From: Phallus indusiatus
Taxonomy: Eukaryota > Basidiomycota > Agaricomycetes > Phallales > Phallaceae
DNA: 64,000 nt
Assembly: GCA_027605045.1 (NCBI GenBank)
Contig: JAQFWX010000151.1
Span: 1-64,000 of the forward strand
Direction: 5' to 3'
The notes below the pieces were generated by a model that worked only from the letters and a program-made list of their open reading frames with translations, did no database searches and was not told the DNA's origin. Numbering within the stretch: the first letter of the stretch is position 1; every line of letters starts with the position of its first letter. Positions 12,530 through 25,412 of the stretch are shown here, in pieces. The translations under genes were made by a program, and so were the position numbers.

Positions 12530-12994
12530 GCCCACGTAGCGTAAATGGTATTGAGAATCAAGGGAAGTAAAGATGAATGAGTGGTGGGAAGCAAGGGTTC
12601 CTCTAGAGCATGAATTGAACAGAAAAGTTGAGCTCAAAAGCGCGTAATTTGAGAGTGACCTAAGTTCCGACGACTGAACACATATGAATGCCGCTAGAAA
12701 ATAGTGATTAAAGTCCGTTACACGTAGGTCCTGCTGGGGGGTATGATCAGGGTCGCGTCGGTGGTTGGGTCGCGTATTACCTAAGCCGATGGCCACAATT
12801 TAGTCCTTAGACATGGGTCTGCTTCGTGCTGAATTTACATTTTGTATTGTGTATATTGTAAAAACAAATAAAAATATTATAAGATACATGAAGGATTGAC
12901 GAGCTTGCCGTGAACAAAGTATTTATTACTGTACACATTATGATCATGACATACTAGTAGTACTATCAAAACAGATTTTAAGTCATTGCATAAA
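12530..12994. other. Intergenic region upstream of SFI1
   Basis: 465 bp between the SFI1 start and the TOP3 stop. It is AT rich around 12830-12890. I see no gene, repeat or RNA signal beyond the expected SFI1 promoter and TOP3 3' end. Confidence 0.5.
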
Positions 12995-15900
12995 TTAGTA
13001 GTTTAGTTTACCGCGACGCCCGGCCCCTCTTCCACTTCCCCGTTTCGATCCCCTACTTGACGAGCCTCGACTGCTCCCTTTCCTAGATTTCGACTTGCTT
13101 CCCGCTCCCGTGCCGTTCGGACAAGCTGCTCACATGAATATTTAGACAATTCTGCTCGCAATGTCAAATAACTTACCATTGCTCCAGTGACCACTCTCCC
13201 CACACTAGGAAAGTTAGGCGTTAGATATATCACATAGGCACACGCGTAGCATCTCACGTTGAAACATTCCTGGGCAGAATTTGATTGAGCATTCCCAAAA
13301 GCACGGTTGCTTGTTGATTTATTGCTCGCGATACCAGGATTAGGACACGCTTGAGAAAATAATTATTGAAAAAATTGGGTCCCATGAATGATCGACATAC
13401 CGCTACTCCAGTGACCAGTTTGTCCGCACTAAATGTTCATCCTGACTTTAGTCTGCAGTAGATCCAACAACGGTAACCAATACCTTGAAACACTCGTCAT
13501 TTGATCGTTGTCGCTCCTGGCTATGGACAGGTGTCGATCTCGCAACTTCGTCCCCCCACTCAAAGAATTGGCATCTGGCATGCTCTGAGTTTGGACACGT
13601 CCAAAAGGTCCTTCCCTTGTTTGGACCCTCTTTATTGACAGTCCGTTCTACTGCCGTTAGATCGCACTTGCAACGCTTTGCAGGCGGTCCATCGTTATCC
13701 TGCACTTTGTAAAGTCGAAAGCATAGATGAGATACACTCATTTCCTCACCGAAGGCCCTCTTTTCGACGGAATGGCAACAGTAACCCCGACACAGTTGCC
13801 TCAATTATCCATTCGAAAAAATCGCATTTCCCCTCATTTCCGCACACCCTGAATTTCCGCCCTTTATTGGCCGATTCCTTAACAACAGTTCGCTCAACGG
13901 CAGGGGTTGAGCATTTACAAAGAACTTCAGTAGATGTTGACGTTGCTCTCTGCATGGAGTCAACCCGAGGAAGCGGCCTGGATCGAGTCTGATTGACATC
14001 TTGATTGGATAAATTAGCATAATAAAGTAACCAAGGAATGGATCAGTTTACCATTTCTAGTATTTGAAGTAGGGGCACCAGTATTTTCGTTCCCCCGGTT
14101 TGAAGGTTGGTTACCTCTTGGCGGTCGAGGATGTGGGAACTCATCGGGATCGTCGCCATCGCCGTTATTCGAATTTTGGTCATGGGTTTCTTCCGCAGGA
14201 CCCCCACCTAAATGCTTCCTTACACTCTGAAAAATTTAGATACTTGGACATAAATATGAAAGTAAAGATATAGTCACCGAGATAACGTGATCGAATTCAC
14301 CCCGGGCACGCAGAAAAACTTCACGGTATTGTTCAATGCTCCGATCCAACATCTCTTGTTTGCTTGTGTTTCCTTCACAAACTTGAACCATTCGCCTTTC
14401 GGTCTAAAAAACCTCGAGTTGTGAACATTGAGTTGGACATGAAGACTCACTTCTCGTCTTAATTGAGGCTTACTCAGACTCCTTTCGAAACCTATATTAT
14501 TGTATCCTTCTACCAGGCCAATACCCAAACTAGAGGGAATAAGATATTTTATGGAGCCTTCTTTCCTTTCAATGACGTATTCGCGGTCAATTATGGTTTG
14601 AATATGTTGAGCAATAGTCGCATCAGTCCCTGCGTGTTCATTGAATGTCAGCCTTTTTCATGCAACATGAAAGATTCTGACCAATCCCGTTTTTGTCCAT
14701 CAATCCAACCAAATCGGCTTCGGTGAGATAGTTGGGACGAGTAGTTTGACCTTCCTTTAGCTCGCAAACGGTAGGTATGAATTCTTCACCTTCCTCGAAT
14801 TCAGGTATATTTTTTCCGTTCCACTTGTCATAAGGAAAAACGTCAAGGTAGTTACGCTCAATAACTTGTAGCCCTGATCCAAATAGTTGCCTCAACGTGT
14901 ATTCCTAAAGTCACCAGACCTACCAGTGGCGTAAAACTCTTCTTGAGCACAGGTAACATTCACGGTGGTCTCCCAGCCTTCCGCGTCTTTTGAACAGCAA
15001 GCCAAGAACCGACGAGTGATGTATTCATAAACTTTTTTTTCATCTCCAGCAAGATTGTTGACGTGTGCAGTGGGATGAATTGGAGGGTGAGCGTTATCGT
15101 TCTTTCTACCTTGCCTGGGTCGCATGAAGCCGCCGTTTTGTAGTCTATGATGGATGAGTATTTTGATCATTATTTGCAATAGCATATACCCTGTAGCAAA
15201 TGTTCCCCAGTTCGGGTCCGCGGTTTGTTTCTGTAAAAGAGACATGAAATCGAAATTACGGTCGAACTGATCCGTTTCGGTACGCGGATAGGAGAGAAAC
15301 CCTTGCTGATAGAGTTTCTCGGAAACCTAACAACAATAAATGAGAAAAAATTGAATGAGAGATAGCATTCTTACATCAAGGATTCTCTTTGGAGTCATCT
15401 TGAGCAGCCTTGATCCTGATTTTTGGAGTTCGACTGTTGTTAAAGGCAAAGGTTTTCTGTCAAAAAGGATTAGGCATCAATGATGAATCGGCTGCAGGTA
15501 TTACCTTTTAGTGGTTGGTTTTTGGACCACGCTCGTCACACGAGCTGTCGGATCGTTTACCACACCCTCATAAATCGCAAGACTAACGTCAAAATCGAAT
15601 AGCCTCCCTCTTCTCCAAGTGAACTCCACATCTTCCGATTCTTTCTTATTACCCGAAGAAGCCATTTTACTAAGCGACAGATATATGTACCAAAAGGTTT
15701 CCGGAGAAAAAGCTTGTACCTGCTCATGTCGTGAAACAACAAACCCGAGTGTAGGGAATTGACAAGGTCCTTGTCGTAGTTTAGATTAATGTTTTACAAG
15801 AAGTGCGGTGTTTATGGACGGACCATATGAGATGGTTTGTTTACTGAGTTGACCGAACCTTGCTTGAAGACTTAGGCTCTGCATTCTGGTAAACGCGGCT

Positions 15901-16547
15901 CCGAGGCGTAAATCGAGAATAGTCCGAGCGTCGACGGCATCCGCCTGCGCCCTGTCTAAATCGACCGGATTTTGAGCTGCATTATGGATCTGCCTTTGAA
16001 ATAGGGAATCAATGGCAATTGAATTTAGAGGAGGTATAGACAGTACTGAGCAATGATGGCGCTAAATCTGGCTCTTTTGATGATTATATTCGGATTCGAT
16101 TTTTGGCATATCTGGACGACCTCCATGCCGATATTTTCCCCTTCTCGGTCACAGTCGGTCCATATCATCAGCATCCGACTTTTTCGCGCCTCTGCCAACA
16201 AATTTTTTTCGATAGGTTTCTTGTCCTGAGGTACTTTAGATTCAACTGGAGCATCAAAGAGAACCAGTGGATCACAGGAATTCCACGTTCGATAGGCGGA
16301 TTCGAAGTCAAACGCCAGCAGATGTCCAGCCACTGATGTTACGGTATATGTATCGTGTGTCCGGTATGTAAAATCATAATTTTTTATAAATTTACTGGAT
16401 GTTGCTCGCTAATAACTCAAGACTCAAGTTATGAAGAAGTGGAGAAGACGGAGTCTCATAGCTTACCGTATTAAACTGTCCACCGGAAAGGATCTGAGTG
16501 ATAGACTTAGAAATGGAGGGCTTCTCCGCGACGCAAAGTATGTGCAT
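12995..16547 (-). CDS. TOP3: DNA topoisomerase III with GRF and CCHC zinc modules
   Basis: Type IA topoisomerase that works with a RecQ helicase and Rmi1 to dissolve recombination intermediates. It starts MHILCVAEKPSISKSITQI, as the family does. The Toprim acidic motif reads WTDCDREGEN, and the catalytic tyrosine lies in FLSYPRTETDQFD (about 15261-15300). The C terminus carries two GRF zinc fingers (13746-13955 and about 13560-13720, each AVERTV-x-KE then a Cys and FFEW). Two CCHC knuckles follow (CFKCGQTGHWSSACP, CFNCGESGHWSNACP), then a basic Ser/Arg/Gly tail ending KLNY. Both knuckles are cut by introns at identical places. The stop was set by splicing the last introns: TAA at 12995-12997. 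Confidence 0.93.
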
Positions 16548-16733
16548 GCGTTGCAGCAAATATTCTGGAATAGAGCTGGATGACGTTGGTTGTAGCCGCG
16601 AGACGCGAACCGTCACTTTGCGTGACGAACGCGTCCTTATGCCATCCACCCACGCTACATACCAACCTCATCATGTTCAGGATAGGCTATTATAAAGTCT
16701 CGAATAAAATACAAGTCAAAAACCATTTCGAAA

Positions 16734-18239
16734 CTATCCGAGCGTTTTCCTTTTTTTATGGGGAACATTTTCTTCGTCCCCGTCACTCTCGCCATTATCT
16801 TCAATAACGCCCGTGATACCATTCCAAATTGCGTCTGTATTTTCTTCCTCGTCATCTATCACCACTTTCGGAAGCCGACCATCCCATGCAACACACGTTG
16901 GAACTGTTTTAGACCATGTCTTCGTTAAGACAGCTGGTTTTTTATCGGATGTCCTGTCAGTTGAGTGCAGACGAAAATAACGGTCAAGTGAAGTAGATGC
17001 AAGAAAGGGAGCTTTCGTGGAAGAGGTAGATGCTATCGAAGATATAGAACTAGCCAAGCCTAGTACGAAGAATTTAAAAACTTGATGGAAGCAGAATAGC
17101 GACAAGAAATACTGACCACTGTACTTATATAATACCCGCCCCGTTCGTAAATCCAACGCAATTAAATCACTTCCACAGTCAGAGATATATGCTTCGCTAC
17201 ACCTGGACTAAGTTCTTGGGTGCGGTCACAAGTGATAGACTTACTGTTCCGTGTTGCCTTTTTCAATCGCCAATATGCCACCTGACCGACTTATATCTTT
17301 CCAGTCCGCGACGGGCCTCCTTGCTGCGCGAGTATCATAACGTCTAACGGAGCCCAGTCGCGTCCCAGATATGATATGATAGGAATTTGAAAGAGAATTT
17401 TCAGAAAGAGGCACGAATGTAAGTGCGGTGTTGTGTACTGGCTGTCGAAGGTTCAGAGAATCGTTCGAAACCTAAATCACAAGAACAATTAGTGCAACGG
17501 TTAACTGATTAATTAGCTGAAATACATTCTTAGCCCTCCAAATCTCCCCATCCAGAAGATCCGATCCAGTCGCCTTGCGCTTTTTCGATTGACTTGAGGG
17601 TTCCGGCGGACGGGTATTTCGGGTGTGATCAAACGCTCTTGTCGTGTCCCATAGCGAAACTTCTACCTCATCACCACCATATACAAAATTCCTTGAGTCG
17701 GAAGAAAGCCTCCAGTCACAGAGACGCTTAGGTATGACGGTGTTTTTGAGAACCGGTCCGTCAATGGAATCGTCGGCCAACTCTGCTAAGCTGAGATGCC
17801 CGTTATTAGTGCATGACATAACGTGACTATAGGAGCATATATAAATTTTAACTATCAATAGTCAAATTGGAAAAAAAAATACCCGTCATTCGTGAACGCT
17901 AAACCCACAAACTTTTCTCCGTCTTTAGTTCTGTTTCCTTTCCATTCTTTCAACAAAGAAGGTGATTCGTTGGTGTCGGGGATATTAAAAAGTAGCGTAG
18001 ATCCATCCGAGCGAGCTACAGACACCTTCAATAATAAGGTTAAGTGACCCGAGAAGCACTTTTGTCCAAAGACACATTACCCTGTCATGATGGTATACCG
18101 CTAATTTCTGAATGGCCTTTTCTCGCCCTGACTGTAAACATTTGTCTAATACTGTTATATCAACCTTCCATTCCGTGGCAGAAGAAGCGCATTTCGCTAC
18201 TTTTAATTGACCATTATCGTCCCCAAAGAAGAACCGCAT
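16734..18239 (-). CDS. NSA1: Ribosome biogenesis WD-repeat protein Nsa1/WDR74
   Basis: WD40 beta-propeller of the nucleolar pre-60S pathway; Nsa1/WDR74 joins early 60S precursors and is released by the AAA ATPase Rix7. The start MRFFFGDDNGQLKVAKC suits the first propeller blade. Middle exons give CTNNGHLSLAEL, NFVYGGDEVEVSLWD, DGEIWRAKNVSND and a stretch matching R-x-DTRAARRPVADW. Later come AYISDCGSDLIALDLRTGRV and FLASTSLDRYFRLH. The C terminus, after an acidic stretch, reads DAIWNGITGVIE and ends in basic HKKRKTLG, like the tail of yeast Nsa1. Seven or so introns. The start codon is only 87 bp from the divergent RMD5 start. Confidence 0.85.
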
Positions 18240-18326
18240 AAATGATTGCAGATACCTGAGATCTAAGTCGAGCCTGACTGTGACAGCCACCGTGACATCC
18301 TTGCTGCCATTGCTCTATCCTGCCTC

Positions 18327-19765
18327 ATGAACGCCTCGCAGAAAGAGTTAGAGAAGTTAGAACAATTACAAGTATACTCTTCAGATATATCTGGTAATAC
18401 TACCAATGGTCCTCCCTGTATATCTGAATCTTTGGAGACATTGCTAGAGACATTGCGAAGCCTGAGGCAACGTGTTCAAACGGAATGTCGCCTGGAAGCT
18501 TTGGGAGAACTCCCCAGCCTAGTGGAATCGAAGAAGAAAGAAATAGATGATAAGCAGAAGGAGATACACACTTGTCTAGGTAGACTAGGAAAGACGATTG
18601 ACAAAGTGTGGATTTCTGATGTGTCCGTTTTACGTTGTCTGAGAGACTAATTCCTAGAAATTCACGAATCCTTTGCCCGACTTGCCGGAATTGTTCACAT
18701 CGGATGCTTCATCCTTAGCACTGAAGAAGACGGTCGCCCATCACTTCGTAAGAACAGGTCAATTCGAAGTGTCAGATGTATTCCGGCAGGTATGTATACT
18801 TTTCAACCTAGTTTCAATATCTCTGGCTAGAAAGTCCTTCCTAGGAAGCGGGGGTAGATGTACCGGCTCAGATCAAAGAACGTCTTGTTGAGATGCATTG
18901 GATTTTGAATGCCTTAGAGAAAGAAGACATCGGTCCTGCCTTGGAGTAAGTCTATGTCTATTCTTCTTCTCTTAAGCTGATTCTGTAAATCAATCACACA
19001 GGTGGGTTAACCATAATCAAGAATTTCTTTCTAGTCGTTCGTCATCACTTGAATTTCATTTGCACCGCTCGCACTATCTTCGCCTCCTCTCATCCTCAAC
19101 GCATTCCTCTCTTACACCTTTGACATACATTCAATCAATTTCACCCACCCTCTACGCTACACATGCCGACGAAATCCATAAACTTATTACTTGTATGATC
19201 TATCTCCCCTGGACCAAGCTTGCCAACTCCCCTTATTCAGAATTTGCCAATCCAAATATACATTCCGACGTAGCTTTTGAATTCACGCAGGAATACTGTG
19301 CTAACCTCGGACTTAGTAAGCAATTACCACTGCGCGTTGTGGGAGATATAGGCGGCGGTGGTGCTCTCAGCAGGATAGAAAAAGGTCGAAAACTTATGCG
19401 AGAGCGCAAAAATGAATGGAGTCAGACCAACGAGCTGCCGGTCAGTCGTGAGGCGTTTGCCTGCCTTCGGTGTTACTAATTTATACTTTAGATCGAAATC
19501 CCGCTTCCGCCAGAGAATAGATACCATTCCATTTTTGCTTGTCCTGTTTCCAAAGAACCATCTTCGGACGTGAATCCACCTATGATGATGAGCTGCGGCC
19601 ATGTCGTTAACAAAGACAGCCTAGATAAACTCAAGAAATCTGTTGGGTATGTTTTTGCATACAATATTGCCTGCTTGTCTTATTCATTGTTCCTCTAGTC
19701 GGGTGAAATGCCCTTATTGTCCAGTGGAATCTTATGCAACTAATTCATTACGGGTGTATTTTTAA
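18327..19765 (+). CDS. RMD5: GID/CTLH E3 ligase RING subunit Rmd5 (Gid2)
   Basis: RING-type subunit of the GID/CTLH ubiquitin ligase, which degrades gluconeogenic enzymes in yeast. The N terminus is a coiled coil (LRSLRQRVQTECRLE). Next come a LisH-like helix (VAHHFVRTGQFEVSDVF), CTLH/CRA helices (WILNALEKEDIGPALEW, LEFHLHRSHYLRLL) and a central domain ending GRKLMRERKNEW. The degenerate RING follows: FACPVSKEPS, MMMSCGHVVNKDSLDKL and VKCPYCPVE, ending RVYF. The split CPV/CGH/CPYC spacing is typical of Rmd5. Six or seven short introns are needed. It converges with pirin, with 93 bp between stops. Confidence 0.9.
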
Positions 19766-19858
19766 GGGATCACGTTTCTTTCTTTGTTGAGATATCTATA
19801 CAAAATGAGCTGTATTATTACTCATGGTCATTCGCTTCTGCATATACAGAAACAGGCA

Positions 19859-21525
19859 TTAGACACTTCCGATCTTGGATTTCCACACGTGAGCTTTTTC
19901 AAAGCCGTTACGCCCCATTTGATCTGAAAGGAAAGATTAGTCCGCGTTCTCACATTCAGAAAACAAAACGTGCAATCCAATAACGTGTTCTGTATTTCTT
20001 GCCGGCTAGTCATCACTGTGAAGGCGTGAGCACGATGGAAATAGAAATAAAATAAAAAGTACCAAATGGGCCATATTGAACAACAGTCTGATTGAGGGGT
20101 TGGCCAGCAATCTAATGTGCGTAACACTTTTTGAGTGCGAGAAGCTCAACACGACGCTCGATCTTACCAAGACCAACTCAGTCATATCCTCCGTAGCTTC
20201 AAGGAACACACCCGCCTGGTCAGTCCCGTGTGACAACACGAGAGTATGAAATGGTTCCTCTTTCTGCGAAGCTGAAGAATTACCGACAGTAACACCACCC
20301 TTTAGCGCTATAAAAACATTATAGGTAAATCAGTACATGAAGGGCCATATAGGATTACTACTTACTATAAGCAAAGCTTGTCCATCCAACAGCTTTATTC
20401 AACAGTCAGGTATCGACATGGGAATATGCAAAAAAAGAGCTTCATACGGATGTCTTGGAACACCGAGGCTTTACGCTTAAATATGATATGGAAATACCAG
20501 CAACCCCCTTGGGGTCTAACGGGGGATTCCACGCCATGGCTCTTCCCACTAATGACTTTGATTTCGACCGGCCCATCTAAGCCTTCAGGGAATGCACTGG
20601 GTATTCTGAGGAACATCATTAAACAAACAGAAATTCGCATGGGTGTAAACTATCTCACAAAGATGGGTCTAATTCTTGATAATTTGGTTCCTAAAGCGTG
20701 ATCAGGTCTTTTTCGACTTGCTATCACTTGTTCTTATTCAAGTCATACCATCATTTTAGTCTAGAAGTTTGTATTTTCATGCTATGGAAGAAATACGCAG
20801 CAAATACGAAGAACATACATCCTTAGGGAGGTCAATCTACAAAATGATCAGCATATACGAGAGACATTAAGGTTTACACTGACCCACAACTGTAAGCCTT
20901 CAGGATTCGGAAGTCCAGGTCCGTGAACGGGCATTTCTGCATGAATAACTTGGAAACTATTAGTCATTTTTTAAATTAAATTTTTGCTAGCAACGGCTCA
21001 CTTCCTTTCCCCTAGTTGTGGTAGTCAGCGAGCTTTTTGTCTTCCTTGTGATTCATCCCTTACCGCACACATCCACTGCACGCCACCAGTTCGAATTTCT
21101 CCTTGATGCCCTGCAGAGTCCTCATGACGGAAAGATCCACGTAGCATGTATGTAACAGTAGCCTAGTTCCGTAGAAATAGTTCTCTAAGGAACTTGTATT
21201 GACACCAGCAGTCTCTACACTTACTTGTCCACGATGAGGGTGATCAGGGAATCCAGCTCCAGGTGATACTGTGAATTGGTCCAGCCTGGATTCAAAATAA
21301 TGTCATGAGAACAGATATTCAGGTTTCATTCAAAGGACAAGCCAACATAAGAAATGGCGAGAGATTTTTCAATGACATGGATCCGATTGACCGCCGCACT
21401 TTGGCACCATCACCCTTGAATTCTGAAGTGAGCGGTGGTCATGTCTAAGCGAGCTTGTTGATAACACAAACCTCTGATTGCTCAATAGCGAAGACACGTT
21501 TAATCACTTGACGAGAAACCGCCAT
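19859..21525 (-). CDS. Pirin family protein
   Basis: Cupin-fold iron protein; pirins act as nuclear cofactors or quercetin dioxygenases. It begins MAVSRQVIKRVFAIEQSE. The N-terminal cupin shows SPFLMLDHF and the metal-binding PDHPHRGQETVTYML, with further ligands in FRHEDSAGHQG and GGVQWMCAG. The C-terminal cupin reads GGVTVGNSS, HTLVLSHGTDQAGVFLEA, IAGQPLNQTVVQYGPFVM and TSRQEIQNTLLDYQMGRNGF, and ends EKAHVWKSKIGSV, close to human pirin. The last intron (19924-19973) starts GC, not GT, on the coding strand; no GT donor restores the conserved LLDYQMGRNGF. Confidence 0.9.
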
Positions 21526-21777
21526 TGTGCCGAATGTAACCTTTGCGAGTTTGTTCAGAGCTAAGTTCGTGAATGGTAACGGGCAAGGCTGCGAGTCTCA
21601 ATCTCAGGCTCAGGCGGAGCCATTGGTTCACATGGGAAAATCATTCCATTTCGAACAATACATTCCCGCCTATTATAATTTGGATACTCCAGAAAGGCGG
21701 TCCAATATTTACGCACTACATCCTATACAGTAGATACAAAAGACAAAAAAACACACCACCAGAACCAAAATCATCAC

Positions 21778-24368
21778 TCAGCCCATAGTATTAACAGCCT
21801 TTTGAGCAGCATCTTGAAGTCGAGCATCTGAAGCGTCAGCAGCTAAGGACTTTAATGAGTCATAGCATTTGAGTCGGATGTGCTCCATATCCTTGTCTCC
21901 TGTGTTTCTTCGTCCAACCGACGCCAGAAGTGAGCATGTATTAATCCGCAATTCGACTGGAATAGACTCGTCCGCATACGTCTCGTGGGTTAAAATATCG
22001 AGAAGTAATTCGAGAAGATTAACCGGAGCAGAATTCGGCGAGGTCTGGCTAGATTGTTGAGAGGCTGACTGCGACGAATTTCCAGTGGGCGGAGAAGGTA
22101 GCGTCGCCAATAATCCTTTAGCGACTAGAGGAGCTATGGTACAAAGAAACTACATTAACCGTCTTCTTGCTTCGGAAGAAGCCACGTACCTCCATTAGGT
22201 TGGAGGCTCAATAAAGTTAGCCCTAGCACTCCCTCTATGATTAAAACAAAGTATGGTTTAAACCGACCCTGATTGGCGAGTTCAACTAGTGCTCTTATGA
22301 CTGTGGGGTGTGTCACTGCTTCTAATGCAATTTCTCGTTCCTTGGACGATGCCGATGGCTTTGGAGGTTGGGAGCAAAGAGAACGAACCACTTGAAATAA
22401 GGCACGACTTCCCTCACTTTTAACTGCCACCGTGTCAGAACGTTTCACCAGTCCCAATATTTGTTCTACACCGGTTGCCGAATGGGGGTCATTATCGTCG
22501 ATTTTGGCAGTCGCTAGGACGATGGCGCTTCCAGCTTGACAATAATCAGTCGTTGAAAGACATAGCATAATTTTGAAAATCTACCATTGTTTGTACTTAA
22601 ATGTTTCGCTGTTCCAATTGCCAACAATTGAACGGGCTCTGCCATGTCCAGTTTCTCGCCCCAAACCTCCGTTTTGATCAACTTCTCAATAACTTTGGCC
22701 TCAGAAAGCGTTGCTTGGGTTGCAGTAGTCTGCGCCAGATGTTTCAAAAGTCCCAAGGCGCCGTGACGGACTTTTATATCCGGAATGTCCAATAAAGATA
22801 CGAGGTCAGAAACAATAGAAACCGGTGCTTGTACCAACGCCGTACAATGAGATTCTTTCAGATTAAAGTTAGTCCTTCCAAACATCTTCAGTAAAACATA
22901 TTTCACCTCGCCTAGCTAAATTTGCCAAGGATAAAGTTGCACATATCAGCATCAGATCGTTCTTCTGGTCTTGAGGATTTAATTTCGTCCATCGAATCAT
23001 TGATGAAACGAACCACCCCGATGACCTCGAGAGATCCCAAAGTACATCCATAGATGGAAGGCATCCAGCAACTTCCACAATGGTTTTGATGACCGCAGCT
23101 TTGCACATCTCAAATGACTTTATATGCTTTTCCATTTCGGAGGTTGTTTCCAGAGACCAATAGGAAGGGTGTTCTCCAGCTTCTATGAATTCTGTAAGAG
23201 TTTTCAAAAGAGGGCCGGGATTACTTTCTGCGTTAGTCTCCGAGACAGTCTGCCCGATGTATTTTTGAACATCTTCCGAGTCAAGGGCCAGTGATTCCAG
23301 GAGGCTGCAAGTATCCACGAGAAGATCCTCCTCAATTGTACAAAAGGTGTTACGAATAGTAGGTTCATGAGTAAGGACGTCCACCGTTTTGTGAGGTGCC
23401 TTGAATCTTTGTAAGGTGCCAACAAGATGTCGTAAGGTGGCAAGTTCTAGGATGCGATACGCGTCTTGACCAAAAATTCAGAACAAACGTAAGGAGGAAT
23501 AGAAGAGCCTTACCGTTCTCTCTGAGCAGCTCTGCTAGGGCGAGAGAGCTCCAGCTGGAGAACCCACTTCTCCATGTCCACTCGGTTTTGATATCAGATA
23601 CTGATTTATCGCCAGAGCTCTCAACGGTAGACCAAACGCAAGGGGGAAAGATAACCGAGCGTAGATATATCAGCAAATCAGGTGCATTGGCGGATATCAA
23701 ATAGCGACGTATTGGCTCTGAGAAGTATTCAGAGACAAATGCTAAGAGTATTGGTTGAGAACTAACCGTAATGCAAGCTCATATTTAGCAAAACACCAGC
23801 ACATACTTTCAAAACCTGTAATTCTAATAGCGAAATTGTAGTCAGCATCCCAGCCTGTATCTCCATGGCTGAGTAACGTCGTAACAACGAGATAACGGTT
23901 TGGGGGAAAGCAGCGTCCAAGAGCAGCTTTCGATTAGCATCTAAAGAGGATCGCGGATACGTAAACACATAGAGATTAGGCCAAAATGTACGTACCATGA
24001 TCCATACATAAGTTAGCACTTGTTCGCAGAAGTTCGTACACTGCAGTGAGAACAGTGTCGTTGGGGATAGTAGATAACGTCAATGCCTCGTTGACTAGAG
24101 AGGTAAGTGTTCGAGGGAGAGGGGTTGCCCCGAGAGCAGAATGTTCATCGACTAATGCGTGATTTTATCAGTCAAAGACGGCCAGAGAGTCAGGCGATGT
24201 TGGCGCACTTTCACCGTGTCTAACTCGCAGACGATCGGCCAGTTTTCGAGCGGTAGTCGCAACCTGGCCCCAACGTTCTTCATCTGGAATGTCCTGTCTT
24301 GCGGAGATCTCTGCTAAATGCGAGGCATACTGAACAGTTTCCGGTTCCGTGCCCGAGTGTGAGGCCAT
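21778..24368 (-). CDS. Armadillo-repeat protein resembling SmgGDS/Rap1GDS1
   Basis: An alpha-helical armadillo-repeat protein of about 750 residues, starting MASHSGTEPETVQYASHLAE. Repeat-like units include ALTLSTIPNDTVLTAVYEL, KVCAGVLLNMSL, LICATLSLANLARR, KVRHGALGLLKHLAQT and LRINTCSLLASVGRR. A Ser/Gln linker (residues about 620-650) precedes the last repeats, and the protein ends AAQKAVNTMG. The layout fits Rap1 GTPase-GDP dissociation stimulator, which chaperones small GTPases, but armadillo proteins look alike and an unrelated HEAT/ARM protein cannot be excluded. About eight introns; the exon joins are not all verified. Confidence 0.6.
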
Positions 24369-25412
24369 GGGAAGAAGAATAGACTCGATCTAGTCGAACT
24401 TTAATTGGTTCCGCCTCGGAGAAGACGTAGGCTGTGATAGCAGAGTACATACATGTGGAAAATAGCCGCAATTTTCTATCTGAAAAGTATAAATAGAAAA
24501 TGTACAAATCACTAGCTGAAGGAAAGACAGGTGTTCGTGTTGGCAAGAGATAATTATGTAATGGGAATCATTGCTTTCTTTTCTGTTTGACGTAGATGAT
24601 CCGCTGGTCTTGAATCTGGCAACACACAGCAAAACCTCTGTTTGACATTTTCAAGAGCCAAGACGAATCCCGATGGCAGAAGACGACGAATCCAGACCCG
24701 TATTTGCGTCTGACTTGCCCAACTGACTTTTACGTTCGTTTCAGAAATGCGTATTTCACTGGTATATAGAACTGTCGAGTGAAGTTCTGAGCCTGAGGAG
24801 TTTCGTCCTTTGGGCTGGTCACCATGTACACAGCGTTACGCAATCTATTATCTCAGGTAGACTTTATATATACTATAATACCTTATAGATTCTATTGAGA
24901 TGCTAATATACTGTGACCACGAGTTGCGAGCTCATTCATTGAGAAAGGACTCAGAATACATATACATAAAGGCGGACCGTACTAAACCAAGCTTTAATAA
25001 AGCTTTAATATTGCGTGAAAGTGAAAATTAACACAAAATGTGACCCGCGAGGGGATTATAAACCTACTCCGATTTTTGCAACATAAGCCTTACGATCCTT
25101 GCGGTCTTACGGGGCTCATGAGGCGCTTATGAGATTAGTGCTTTTTTATTGATGAAACGGGATGGTGAGCCCTTGCTGCACTTGCTGCATACAAGGGAAA
25201 TGCAACAAGGAACATGGAGACTTTTCACTGGGGATGATCGATCAAAGTCGGTCTGAGTTTTGTTATTAGAGTAATATAATACAAATCTATAAAATGCTTT
25301 GAATACAATACACAATTTGTTATGGGATGCAGAAGAATTGTTGAAAATACAAAGCGATCAGTCGAACATGGTATCAAAATAAGAAAAAGGTTATTTGTAG
25401 CCTACGGCTTTG
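24369..25412. other. Gene-poor AT-rich stretch, left part of repeat island
   Basis: About 1 kb with no convincing coding sequence. It includes the SmgGDS-like promoter on the left. Short ORFs here (for example 25127-25315, minus) have no recognisable features. A tandem AAGCTTTAATA-type repeat lies at about 24989-25012. Confidence 0.5.

Noticed and set aside
24663..24713. Very short ORF starting ATGGCAGAAGAC
   Set aside because: 17 codons, no splice continuation that I can support.
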